From assembly GCA_012845835.1 (NCBI GenBank), contig JABAKD010000028.1, positions 10,958,241 to 11,022,240 of the forward strand: DNA of 64,000 bases. Direction: 5' to 3'. This document shows, one piece after another, positions 1 to 11,100 of this stretch. The notes beneath the pieces are model-generated. The model had not been told where the DNA came from. It saw only the letters and a program-made list of their open reading frames with translations, and searched no databases. Position 1 is the stretch's first letter, and every line of letters starts with the position of its first letter. Source of the stretch: Undaria pinnatifida (taxonomy: Eukaryota > Sar > Phaeophyceae > Laminariales > Alariaceae). The position numbers were made by a program, and so were the translations under genes.

Positions 1-290
1 ACCCACCCACTCACCCAATTACCCACCTACCCACCCACCTACCCACCCACCCACTTACCCACCCACCCACCGACCTATTCACTCACTCAACCATTTACCC
101 ATCCACTTACCCACTTACCCACCCATCCACCCACCCACCAACCCACTCACGGACCCACCCACCCACCCACCCACCCACCCACCCACCCATCCATCCATCC
201 ACCCACCAACACAATCACCCACCCACCAACACAATCACCCACCCACCAACACAATCACCCACCCACCAACTCACCCCTCGTTATCTCACC
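1..290. repeat. degenerate (CCCA)n simple repeat
   Basis: The stretch is almost entirely CCCA/CCCACT units, with a short tandem of a CACCAACACAAT unit near 205-270. It lies just downstream, in gene sense, of exon 5 of the minus-strand RNase II gene, so it is probably intron sequence. I see no coding potential in it. Confidence 0.85.
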
Positions 291-315
291 GCAACGAGAG
301 GACCCCATGAGCCAC

Positions 316-492
316 CTCGGCCGGAAACATCGGCTCCGAGCCCTCCGGCAAATACGCCGTCGTTCTCCTCCTTTTGGCCTCCAGGTACAGAGGGCTCCCC
401 TCGGGTACCCAGCGCGACACGTCTGCGATGTGCACCCATATTCTCTCTCCCGCACCATTAGGCAAGGTTTCGACGCTGATACCGTCGTCTAC
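316..492 (-). CDS. RNR1: RNase II exon 5: RNB catalytic core
   Basis: The exon has 59 codons, phase 0, with acceptor TTTTCGTAG and a probable donor GTGGCT. It begins VDDGISVETL, completing the acidic motif started in exon 4. It continues IWVHIADVSRWVPEGSP and ends GSEPMFPAE. All of these are diagnostic RNB segments. Confidence 0.88.
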
Positions 493-3400
493 CTACGAAA
501 ATTTCCCGCCGCGTGGGAGTTGGTGGAGGGGATGGGGAAAAGTGGGGGAAGGGGAGGGGGGGAGGGAGGAACGGGGGAGGGGAGGCGGGGAAGCAGGAGG
601 GGGGAGAGAATGTCATCTCCACTGTGTCCTCGGCGTCAGTCGCGTACACGTTCAGGTGGGACTCCGCGAATTACCGCAAGGAAAAAAACGGAACAACCAG
701 CTAACTAATAACCAATCGGCGACTTATAGTTAGCCAACTTACCTAGTCGGCGGCTTATCGTCAGCCAATTGATATGGTAATTTTCTCAACTCCATAATGT
801 CCTCGCAGCAACCGCGTACACCTTGGGGTGGGTCAAACCTCACCGATTGACTGCGTGTGGGTCTGGCGGCGGAATATCTAGCCACCTCATAATAAATTGG
901 CGACGTATAGTCAGACAAAAATAAAACTGCGAACTAGTCGGCGACGTATAGTCGGCCAACTAACAGTCGGCGGCCTACAGCAGGCCAACTCACAGCCCTT
1001 AACTCCATAGTGTCCTCGCTCATTGTCAACCGCGTACACATAACTATGGGTCAAACTTCAACGACTGGTTGAGTCGGCGTCTGGCCGCGGAATATCAGTC
1101 ACCTCATGACTAATTGGCGACTTGAGGTCAGCCAACTGGCCAACTACCGGTATTAAACAGTCGGTGACTAGTCGTCGACTAGTCGGTGACTAGTCGTCGA
1201 CTAGTCGGCGACAAACAGTCAGCCAACTGATACGTTTGCGTCCTCTCTCCGTAGTGTCCTCGCTGTCTTCCTGGAGGTGGGACGCCGCAAATTACGGCAA
1301 GGAGCAAACTGCAGTACCTAGCCAACAGCCAGGTAAAAATCAGTCCGCGACACACAGTCAGTCAGCTTCAACTACCGCAAGGAATAAAATCTAATCCCTA
1401 GCGACCCACTAAAACTACTATTTGACGACTCACAGTAATCCAGCTGGCCAACTACCAGGTACTCAATAATCGACGAAATTCTAGCAGTTTATCACCTCCA
1501 TAGTGTCCTCGCTGTCAACCGCGTAGACCTTGAGGTGGGTCAAGTCAAGCCGAGTGGCCGCATCCGGGTCTGGCGGGGGAGACTCCACCATAGCCCTCGC
1601 CTGCGCCATTGCCTCGTCCGAGAAGTTCTGTGGGCGAATTAAATCGTATTGGATGAATTCGAGTCCATGTTGATTAGATTGCCGAAGAATGAAAAACACC
1701 GGTTGGTTGACCGAATAATGATTACATCGATTGGTTGGCCGAAGAACGAAAATCGATTGGTTGATCGACGAGTAGGGTAGTTCGGTTCTGTTATGTACGG
1801 TGCAGGTCTGTTAACCTGTCGGTTTGGTTCGGTCACCACCATCACCACCACCATACCGCCGCCACCACCACCACCACCCCCCCCCTCTCTTCCCCCTCCC
1901 GGTCATGATAAACCCGTCACCACCACCACCCGGGAAGGCACACCTCACCCACCTTCTCGATCCCCGCCTCCAGCGCAAAGAGATTCTCGTGGTGCTTCAT
2001 CAAGCCCAGCTGAACACACAAGTGAAATGCGTTAGCAGCGCTGGGAGATCTGCCCAGCAAGGTAAGGAGCTCCCTCCCAAGGGCCTCCTCTGCTGAGGTC
2101 GTAGGGGCAAACTGGACCCTTGAGACTGACTGCACTGCCAGCATCTGTGCACGAGCACAAAAGGGGGGTACGTGGGGAAAGGACGGGGGGCGAGTGGAGG
2201 CGGTGGGGGGTGGTGGGGGGGTAAGCACGAGCTGTCGCCAACTACTCCTACTACGAGTTTCGTAACGAAAACGTAAAATCAGCCGCTGACACAAAAGAAA
2301 GCGCGATATGTCGTTCGGTTCCAAGGTAACAGTACACGCGACAGCACTCACGAAATTAGGAGCGTAGGATTTTTTGCTCAACCTTTGTTTCCGAGTCATG
2401 TATAGAACTCCTCAAGTGAAGGGCGTCAGAAAAACTAGGTGCATCCTTACCGTAATGAGCGTCGTGCACGCTCGCGTACCTCTAAGCCCTCCAGCATTTC
2501 GACATGCTCGGGGTCGAAGTCCGTCTTCACAAGAGGCGTTCTCCTGTACCCGCCCCCCTCGTTAAGCCCCGCCTGCAGGCTTTCCACAAAAGAGGTCTTT
2601 TTTTCCTTCAACACGTCCTCCAGCTTAAGCTTGTGGAGCGCGACATCTACCGCTTCCCTGCGACAAAAAGCGAACAACGTGCCGCGGTAAGGGTGGCGGC
2701 GGCGGCGGGGGGGGGAGGGTTGGAGGGGTGCGGGAGGGAGGGGGAGGGAGGGGGGGTGGAGGGGGCGGGTGAGGCGTCAAGCTTGAGATGCTTCCGCAAC
2801 GAGTCGCATCGTCGTCGACGAATGTGCGTGCTTGCTTGCGAGGGGCTGGCAGGCAATTTGTTTCGGCGCGATCGCGTGATGCTCGTGTGAAAACTTGGGT
2901 TGGTACGACCTTCCATGGTATAGAGGAGCTTTGGTTGCCCTTGTAACTCAACTGTGTACACGGCACTTCGAGTGCTGAGCGAGGCGAAAGGATGCCCATG
3001 CTGCGGAACGGCGGCGTGGAGGGCAAGAGAGATGTCTTGTCGCTCCGCTGCAATGACAAAACTCCTTGGAAACGCTCTCTCGTTGGTACGATCGAAGCTC
3101 GATTTTCATTTTCCATCGGCGGCTCTAAGAGGGCGGGCGGGCGGGTCGCGGTGCCGTCTACGGCGGGATGCGTAACCGCCTGGCTCAAGCAGAGTGCAAC
3201 ACCGACAATACTAATACCATCCACATCGTGTTGGTTACTACTGTACGTGCTACTCTTGTATCTCCATGTGACGACGGTTCTTTGTTAGCTACGTTCAACG
3301 ACAGGTCGTCGCTACGCACGCTCACGCTTTCTTCACCAAGAAATACCCCGCCGGTTGCATACGTTTCTCTTACGCACACGTACATAGGTACTCGTCCGCT

Positions 3401-4601
3401 CTTACAACTGGTGGTAACGTACAGATGACAACAGCAGAACGACGACCTTAGAACATTGGTTCGTGACGTTTTGGATGTTAACGCTGTACTCGTGCTGTGC
3501 GCGATCAGGCCACTATTATTGCTATTTGCTATCAATGGTCGTTACGTATAGAACGCACTACCGTAGCACCAACATTTTTTAAATGTTTCAAATACGTCAG
3601 CTGTGAGTTCAGCACCAACATTTGTCAATCATCGACCACTCCACTCCAGTCCTCTAGCTCAGAGCAATCACCGTAAAGACAACACGATGCACGCACGCAT
3701 ATGCAACGCACCTCGACCGGCTCTCGTACGACCCATCCCGCAGCCTCTTAAAGTACAGCGCCCCTTCCCTCCCCTCTAAGAGGCGGAACGCCTGGTAGCA
3801 CTCCTGCGGCGTGGGCTCCACCGCCCCGTACAGGAGCTCCGCCATCCCCCTTGGATCGCTCGTGCCAGCCTTGCTATCCTCGCTCTTTGCTCCACCCTCC
3901 ACCGCTGCTGCTGTCGCCGACGTCGCTGCTGCCGCGCTCTCCTCTAGCAACATCTGCCAAGCTTCCACCAGAAGCGACTCGTCTGCAGGTGCTTGACTCT
4001 CGAAGGCGGCGAGATCGGCCTCCTGGTACTCGCTTCCCCCAGGCACGACGTATCGTACCTGTCGCAACGGTACGGCTACACTGCCCGAAGCCGCAGGTTT
4101 GACTGTGAACAGGGCTTTCTTCTTGCTGGCTTTATCCATGACCAGCCCTAGCGTCGGCCCGCGCCCTTTGACATCCGTTTCGAAGACTACGACGGAGCCC
4201 GGGCGAACGCGGTCGTCGGGGCCTGCTGCTGACATGCTCGTGCTCGCGTGTGCTGTGATGGTCCCACGTGATCGCGCCGTCCTAATTGCTCCAGGCACAA
4301 GAAGAAGGTTCTGACGCGAGAGCAGTAGTATTGTGTTGCATTGCCGCTGCGCTGGGGTCCAGCTGTGGGCTGCATGCTGCAGCCTCGTGGGGATGCAATG
4401 GTGACCTTCAGGGTGTTGGAGACTGGACAGCGAACTGAAGTGGCTGCCAGGCGTGTGCCTCATGATATTGGTGTGAGATGCCCAATGGGACTGCAACATG
4501 AACGCGCTCGCGAAGCCACCACCCGGAGCCGTCGACAGCTCTCCACCAAAGGCCACAAAGGCTGAGGCCACGACCGCAACAGAGGCATACGTTGGAGCCA
4601 T
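316..4601 (-). CDS. RNR1: plastid-type RNase II (RNB exoribonuclease), 5' part, five exons
   Basis: This is a 3'-to-5' exoribonuclease of the RNB family, the cyanobacterial/plastid RNase II type (Arabidopsis RNR1), which matures and degrades plastid RNA. Exons are 4601-3712, 2657-2480, 2144-1953, 1627-1496 and 492-316, with junction phases 2, 0, 0, 0. About 523 residues are visible and the rest lies beyond the left edge. Family hallmarks are VPLRQVRYVVPGG (residues 177-189), EAWQMLLEE, ECYQAFRLLEG, ALYFKRL, DLTHLKVYAVDSEDTME, then VDDGISVE, IWVHIADVSRWVPEG and EPMFPAE. The catalytic acidic cluster reads DSEDTMEVDD, with Glu at the E. coli Asp207 position, as I recall for plant homologues. The start at 4601 is preferred over an in-frame ATG at 4697 because it gives a hydrophobic signal-like N-terminus (MAPTYASVAVVASAFVAF) with ASAF motifs, typical of ochrophyte plastid targeting. 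The low-complexity stretch at residues 45-125 could hide a further intron. Confidence 0.88.
607..661 (-). pseudogene. copy of RNase II exon 4 3' end, copy d (open frame)
   Basis: The minus strand encodes SHLNVYATDAEDTVE in an open frame, close to THLKVYAVDSEDTME of exon 4. It is the copy nearest exon 5. No clear acceptor precedes it, so it is more likely a relic than an alternative exon. Confidence 0.6.
790..880 (-). pseudogene. decayed copy of RNase II exon 4, copy c
   Basis: The minus strand retains CCGCCGCCAGACCC, THPKVYAV-like and AGGACATTATG segments in the same order as exon 4, frameshifted relative to each other. Confidence 0.6.
1005..1097 (-). pseudogene. decayed copy of RNase II exon 4, copy b
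   Basis: On the minus strand this resembles exon 4 from the Pro/Asp-rich segment through the GTGTACGCGGTTGAC block, with indels that break the frame. The same flanking AGTCGGCGACT-type spacer sits beside each copy. Confidence 0.6.
1240..1290 (-). pseudogene. decayed copy of RNase II exon 4, copy a
   Basis: The reverse complement of 1249-1274 repeats the exon 4 3' segment coding DSEDT and its neighbours, but it is shortened and lacks the HLKVYA part. It lies 254 bp from the same segment of the real exon. Confidence 0.6.
1496..1627 (-). CDS. RNR1: RNase II exon 4: start of the RNB catalytic domain
   Basis: The exon has 44 codons, phase 0 to phase 0, with acceptor CGCCCACAG and donor GTGATA. 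It begins NFSDEAMAQARAM and ends HLKVYAVDSEDTME, the first half of the RNB metal-binding acidic motif. Four decayed copies of its 3' part lie downstream in gene sense. Confidence 0.87.
1953..2144 (-). CDS. RNR1: RNase II exon 3
   Basis: The exon has 64 codons and is phase 0 at both ends. The acceptor after CGTGCACAG is preceded by a C/T run. Later in-frame AG sites, giving starts at 2129 or 2111, are possible. The core ANAFHLCVQLGLMKHHENL aligns with the segment that precedes the RNB catalytic region in Arabidopsis RNR1. Confidence 0.75.
2480..2657 (-). CDS. RNR1: RNase II exon 2
   Basis: The acceptor reads CTTTTTGTCGCAG and the donor GTACGC. The exon is 178 nt, enters in phase 2 and leaves in phase 0. 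It encodes 59 complete codons, beginning EAVDVALHKLKLEDVL and containing SFVESLQAGL, which matches the helical linker before the catalytic domain in plastid RNase II. Confidence 0.82.
2658..3711 (-). other. RNase II intron 1
   Basis: This is a 1,054-bp intron. The end nearest exon 2 holds a G-rich (minus strand C-rich) tract at about 2696-2766. The rest shows no recognisable gene or repeat. Confidence 0.75.
3712..4601 (-). CDS. RNR1: RNase II exon 1: targeting sequence and N-terminal domains
   Basis: This exon has 296 codons plus two bases and ends at a GTGCGT donor after YESRS. Residues 1-35 look like signal peptide plus transit start, with ASAF at 12-15 and again at 31-34. The OB-like N-terminal domain begins near residue 130 (RVRPGSVVVFETD). 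An Ala/Ser-rich insert occupies about 222-250. The same frame stays open upstream to an ATG at 4697, which is an alternative start. Confidence 0.85.
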
Positions 4602-4826
4602 GGATGCAGGTGTGCGGTGTGCCGTGCGCACCTCACACCTCCCTCTCTGCAGTGTCCACGACACCAGTTGACGAGTCGACAGTTCAGGGGTTTCCAACTA
4701 TTTGGAAGTTGTTCGTCAACAGGGCTCGCAAAAATCGACTCTGTGCAGGCACAGCAGCATCAACTACACCACCTGCGCCCTGCCTGAGCTGAGCTGAGCT
4801 GTAGCAACCCATCACCAGCCACGATC
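4602..4826. promoter_or_regulatory. shared divergent promoter region
   Basis: About 225 bp separate the start codons of the minus-strand RNase II gene and the plus-strand MPP6-like gene, so one region must serve both. I see no clear TATA box. The only repeat is a short GAGCT tandem at about 4788-4800. The region would be about 129 bp if the upstream ATG at 4697 were used. Confidence 0.5.
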
Positions 4827-5132
4827 ATGCAAGCAACGCAGTATTGGAAACCTGGAGAGGAGAAACCGCGAACTGGGGAGGACAAAAGCAGGCCAGCTAG
4901 CGCGAGCAAGGACCATCACCCACCCAACAGCAGCAGCAATGGTCGTAGTGGCAAGAAGAAAGGTGCTGGGGACTCGGCTGGGCGACGCAACAGCAGTGGG
5001 GGTAGTAGCCGTCCGAATAAGAAGAAGGGGGGTAGGTACAGCAGCGGTAAGGTGGAGGCGGAGTCACCCTCTTCCTCTGGGGGTAAGCCTGCGGTCGCTG
5101 CTGGCCCTTCCCAGGGGCTCCTCGCCATGAAG
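4827..5132 (+). CDS. MPP6: MPP6-like exon 1
   Basis: The exon has 102 codons starting at ATG (MQATQYWKPG) and ending GLLAMK before a GTGGGT donor, phase 0. It is rich in Lys, Ser and Gly, with basic patches GKKKG and NKKKGG. Confidence 0.83.
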
Positions 5133-8100
5133 GTGGGTGGAGCAAGGCTGCTCAATAACTGGTACCTGGTACTCAACAACGAACAACGAACAACAACGGC
5201 CTGCCTGACCCTAGTCGTAGTACCCACAGCGCGTATGGTAAACCAGCCGAGTAGCAGCAGGCCCATGAACGCTTGTGCTAGCATGGCCATTAGTTACCAC
5301 ATACCAGGTATTTGTCTACGTCAAAAATGCAGCATTATAACTCAGCTTGCAGTACGAGGTCACAAGGCCACAGACAGCTGCGACGTATCAGCACTTGAAT
5401 GAATCAACCTCCGAGCCTCTCCGAGTCACTCGTCATGTTCACACTATTATTGGAGGCGTTACCCTTTGCCAATTACCCGGGTACTCGCGAGTGTTAGCCA
5501 GCCTGCTTATACCCGTCACGGGTACGAGTAACACTTCATACTCGCCGAGTATTTGTGCCTCGGGTACCCGGGTACCTGGGTACCCGGGTTACACGAGTAC
5601 CTGAGTACCCGTTGGTTGGAAACGCCAGGGGTGGAATCTTATCATGACCTCAATCACGTCCCCTGAGGCGTATTTTATACACATTCTCCAGGAAACCCTT
5701 TTCAAAATGAAAATGTTATCTCAATTACCCCGGGTGCCCGGTTTAAGTGGGTACCCGGGTACCCGTTGGTTTACCTGGAAAACTACGGGGATGGCAACCT
5801 ATCATCCCCTAGATCAAGTCCCCTTATCATCGCCTACATCACGTCCCCTAGGCCGTATTTCTTACCCGTTGCTTTACCAACTCTGCATTTGTTCCAATCA
5901 TGATCGATTCTTATGCCCCCTCGTCTGGTAGACGGGTACCCGGCGGGTAATCGGCTGTTAAACGGTACCCGAGTACCCGCCCAAGGTATGATAGCCGTAA
6001 ACTCGCGAGTCCACGGGTATTTATTTTCCAATGTTCGCGGGTACCCGTTTAACACGGGTACTCGGCGAGTAACCCCTCTAGAGTCCATGAGCTCGCCAGC
6101 CACGGGGGTGTGACGAAAAAATATCAACCAACCAACCAGCCACCGCTATCAATACGCATACCTACCGAAGACCCGAGGCAAATGAAAAAGAAAGAATCGA
6201 AAAGAAAGCAAGGAATGGAATGGAAAGGAAAGGCAAAACACCATATTAGCAGATGCTGGAGACTGGCAGAAAAGGGCGTTGGGCACATAGAGGGCATGAA
6301 GTGCATAAATGGCACTGAAGGCGATTCTTATGCCCCCTCGGCTGGTAGACGGGTACCCGGCGGGTAATCGGCTGTTAAACGGTACCCGAGTACCCGCCCA
6401 AGGTATGATAGCCGTAAACTCGCGAGTCCACGGGTATTTATTTTCCAATGTTCGCGGGTACCTGTTTAACACGGGTACTCGGCGAGTAACCCCTCTAGAA
6501 TACATGAGCTCGCCAGCTACGGGGGTGTGACGAAAAAATATCAACTAACCAACCAGCCACCGCTATCAATACGCATGCCTACCGAAGACCCGAGGCAAAT
6601 GAAAAAGAAAGAATTGAAAAGAAAGCAAGGAATGGAATGGAAAGGAAAGGCAAAACACCATATTAGCAGATGCTGGAGACTGGCAGAAAAGGGCGTTGGG
6701 CACATTTAGGGCATGAAGTGCATAAATGGCACTGAAGGACACTGAGGGGACAACACAGCAAGGCGAAGAAATCCGGGCGGCCTTACGTTAGCTACTTACG
6801 GCCTGGGAAGGCACACAAACTCCAGGACGATGATGGCCAGACCCAGACTTCAGCCTCTTGGACAGGTTGCCCGCCCCCTCCCTCCCTCCCGCCCCCCACT
6901 CCTCCACTGCTCCCCTCCACTTTCCCCCGCCGCATATTGGTGTCAACAACAGTGGGTGGCGCGGCCGCGGCCTTCACGTGTACTGTATAGACTCACTAAG
7001 GAGTCGGCGCCTTTTGCAGCCACCCTCGGCAGTTCTCTGGCCCGTCAGACTACTCTCAGCTCCTGATTTTACCGACGGGGATTTTTTTTTCAGCATCGAT
7101 CCTTGAGTTCTTTTTTGCCGATGTGGAAAGATTGGTTCCCAATTTTTGTTTGTTGTTTGGCGTTGAACTTGGTACTTTATGCTCTATCAGGGCCCATTCA
7201 ACCGGAGCGTGTTGAGCCTATGAAATACAATCCAAACATAAAAACAGAAACGCAGCTGATATAGGAAGATGCATTCCTTCCAACTGGCCAAATGTAATAA
7301 CACCGAGTCACCAAGAAATTGCTGCTTGACCTTTTTGAGAATCAGGAAATTTCAGTTGATTTTGAGATTACAATTATTAAGAAAGCTTTCCCGCACCCGA
7401 GCGAGGACCGACACCATGCCGACAACCGCAGCTACCAACGCCCCGTAGACGAGACACACAGAAGACAGAGAGCAGATAATACATGGACAACATGCCGCTG
7501 GTGCCAGTCAATGCAGCTTCCATCATTGTAGTCAAAACTGTCGCCCGTGGCGCCGTCCCTGATCAAATTTAGTGTTGCTGTAGCCTAAAATCGTGTATTG
7601 CAGCAAGCGATGGTGATGTTTGGCCAGAACCGGTACCATGTCCTGCCCCTATTTCATGCTTGAGGATACCGATGTCTTTGCAGCTGCAGAGTAGGGTCGG
7701 CTAGGTATGTGGGCACACTCCCCTCTTTTAGGGCTGGGCGTCACCTTTACGGCCGCTGGAGGGTGCTTCAGTCCCGTGCTCCATCTCGACCGTTTTGGTT
7801 TGTGATTTTAGCTGTTGTTGTTAGGTTTTGGTTTTCCTCGTTTGTATGGGCCCTCACATCATATCATACGTATCCATACAAGCTGCTGGTCGCGGCACGT
7901 GGCATGTGGCATGTGTCACAACAAGCTGGAATAAAACAGCACACAGCATGAATTTAATTGCACAGCACACACACAAGCCACCAACATTGCAATGCCCACC
8001 CAAGCTATAAATACCAGCTACATCCCAACTACGTAGCCGGAGTGGCAAGCGCGCACACGATGGCTCCAAGCCCGGTGTGCGTTCTGTGGCCAGAGAACTG

Positions 8101-11100
8101 TGCCTCGTACATGAGTCGTCGCGCGCGCGGTCCTGCTCCCGTCGGTCTAAACATAAGTTCGATCTCTTCCCATAATTTCTCGAAACATGGACCGAGCTGT
8201 TTCACTGCACTGCACCAAATCAGCTTTTGGGTGAGGTACCATTAGTATCCGGTCGCCCCGGTGACGTATCAGGTTATCCTCGAGCCTGGTATAGGTCAGT
8301 TTCGTGATTTCAAATTCCTCCGAGTGCATACTCGTATAAAGTCGTAGGGACTTTTTCTTGTGCACTAATTGACCTGCGGAAAGCGCGAGGGCGTGAGTTA
8401 GCAACACTCGATGAAAAATCGAGGAGCAGTGTGATTGCTGAACCCTATGCGCGATAAAAAGATTGAAGGCAAGAACCGGGGGGAGGGAAGGAACGACACC
8501 TGCGACTACGGCTTGTCCAGAAGCTGGAAAGTAAAAGTGTGCAAATATATATATATCGAGCTCCTCAGGTCAGGAGCCCCAGCAAACAAGAACGCCTCTG
8601 CCGTAGCGTGCTTTTGATCTCGTCGGGGCAAAAGGCTTCCCTGGCGACCTGGCCACCTTGACGGGAATTGTTCATCTCATCGGGTTGTACTTTCATGTTT
8701 TCCCGACGTCATTTTTTGAAAGCAAGCATGCGCCTCTTGCACCCCCCCCCCCGCGCCTCCTCGCTGCCATTTGCAGTTTATGCAGCGCAAGGTGAAGATC
8801 GACGAGGCTCAGCAGAAGCATCAGGACAGGCGAGAGACTTTGGAGCGGGAGTTCACGTCCTCGTACGCGAAACGTCTTAAGGCCGGCAAGGCGAACGAGA
8901 AAGATCGGTGAGAGCGGTCTCTATGCCGTGCTGGAGTTTGTTACGTAGATTTAATGGCTATTAAAAGTGGTTTGGTTGGGTGGCGGCGTTAAAGGCAGCT
9001 ATGAACCTCTTCGGGAAGTCAGACGCAAACATTGAATGAAAAAAAATGCCGAAACACAGCGTCGGCGACATGAAGCAATCCTGTCAATAGCTGCAGAAAG
9101 CAGGAAGCTGTGAGGCAAGCAAGCGTCAGGCGTGACGATACTCGGGGATTGCCGCAAGCTTCTTTTCCGTAGACGCCTGCTTAGATCGCGCTCGTCGCTT
9201 TTTAAGTCTGTATACTATGATCAAGATATAATCAAGTCCCAAAAAGGGTTAAGAACTGGCGACACACGCTACCGCAGGGCTACACCGGTATCATTATGGG
9301 GCTTTTCGCTTGCGGGGCGGCCTCTATGCGTCCCCTCAAAACTGATTTTGAGCCAACTTTTAAGTGCAACCCGACAAACCAAACTAAAAAAACGGGCGAC
9401 AGATGTAGTACGCAGCCTTCGAAGATGGGTATGGACCCTAAATCCGTCGAACTCACGGCTGACGACGTTGTTAGAATAGTTTTGTAAAACCCACACAACC
9501 TATTAATAGTTATAGGAATATAGTTGTTTTGCACGACAAAAATGGCATAATTCCGACGATTTCTGGTTAAGAAGCGCTCCCCGTCATCCAGTTTTTTTTT
9601 TGTGAGTAAAAAAGTGCTGCCTGTGTCGTGGCATGCTTTTGGCTCAATCTTTGTTACTAAGCGCCATACGGTATCATATATACGTCGAGCCACAAACGCA
9701 GCAGTGAGATGGACGCATGTAACACGCAGCAATCTGACATGTACCGCACGCCGCTAACTGTAACACCTAGCCAGCTAATGAATAGTTGGCCGCTTGTATT
9801 GTGATGGCACCTGTTTGTCGTTTTTTTTTTGTGGCGGGTTGCTTCAGCTATGATATAACTGTAATACCTAGCCAGCTAATGAATAGTTGGCAACTTATAT
9901 TGTGATACGTAGCACCTGTTTGTCCTTTTTTTCGTGCGGGTTGCTTCAGCTATATGTCATCCATGTACCACCTTTGGTTTGTTTGTGTTTTTTCTTTGGA
10001 TATTCTTCAACTCCAGGGTGACTGGAGCCTGTCCTGTGACCACGGACTTGATTATGCGAGGTGATGTGAGATAACAACAGGTTAGTCGATGGAAATTGAC
10101 GAGCGGTGGGAATGCGGAACCCTTTGAGCGATAAAATAAAGAACGATTGTTGTTGTTGTTGTTGTTGTTGTTCTCACGTTAACTCGCATGATCAAGTCCG
10201 TGGTCACAGGACAGGCTCCAGTCACTCTGGAGCTGAGGAATACCCCGGAGAAAAAAAACGCAAACAAACCAAAGGTGGTGCACGCATAAATCACAGCTGA
10301 CGCAATTTTTGCCTCCGACGGAAACATATAAAAGTGAAATCGGGAGTCAGCCTACGATGTGCCAGGTCCATACACTGGTGCATACGTCTCACTACTTGCG
10401 CCTGAAAAACCGACTATACCGCTTGCCACCCAGGAAAAGACTACCACGTATATATTGCAACCTCTGCCAAACGAAGTAGCATATACCTAACGAAGTAACG
10501 TAGTTGAGCGCAGGCACATCAAGCGTTCCTTTTTAAACACTGACGATTTGCACTTCTCCCCCTCGTGGTCAATGCTGGTGACATTGCATGACTACATCAC
10601 CTCGCTTGTTGTATTTGTAATATGTATCTCTATCTTAGAATTAGCGACCTCAGAGCCCCACATCGACACGGTAGAAATCACGGGCGTATAATCGTACATT
10701 TATCTAATGATCATGTGAAAAGGAAGGACAGGCAGATATGTTAAAATTGCGGTAGACCACACTACCAACCTATTACGTAGGGTGTTTCGTACCTACCGTC
10801 TGCTTGATCGCCTCCCAACCTCTGCCAAACAAGTATGCCTAACGAAGCAACGCAATTGAGCGCGGGTGCATCAAGCGTTCCTTTCAAAACACTGACGATT
10901 TGCACTTCTCCCCCTCGAGCTCAATGGTGGTGTCATTGCATGACCACATCACCTCGCTTGTTGTATTTTGCAATATGTATCTGTCTTATGATTTGCGACC
11001 TCAGAGCCCCACATCGGCACGGTAAAATCATGTCAATCGATAGGTGTAACCATGTAAACACCGACGATTTGCGCTTCTCCCCTTCGTGCTCAATGTTGGT

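Larger units (their letters stand above)
662..1495. repeat. degenerate spacer repeats between exon 4 copies
   Basis: Repeated AGTCGGCGAC, TATAGTCAGCCAACT and GACTAGTCGTC motifs recur between the exon 4 copies. Together with the exon pieces they form units of about 190-250 bp, as expected from an old tandem duplication of exon 4 plus adjoining intron. Confidence 0.65.
5133..8776 (+). other. MPP6-like intron 1
   Basis: This 3.6-kb intron holds a GGGTACCC-palindrome region, a 417-bp tandem duplication and one SINE-A copy. The remaining sequence (about 6870-8250) shows no convincing gene. Confidence 0.75.

Noticed and set aside
1-290. Telomere at the window start
   Set aside because: The unit is CCCA/CCCACT rather than a regular CCCTAA-type repeat, and it fits an intronic microsatellite beside RNase II exon 5.
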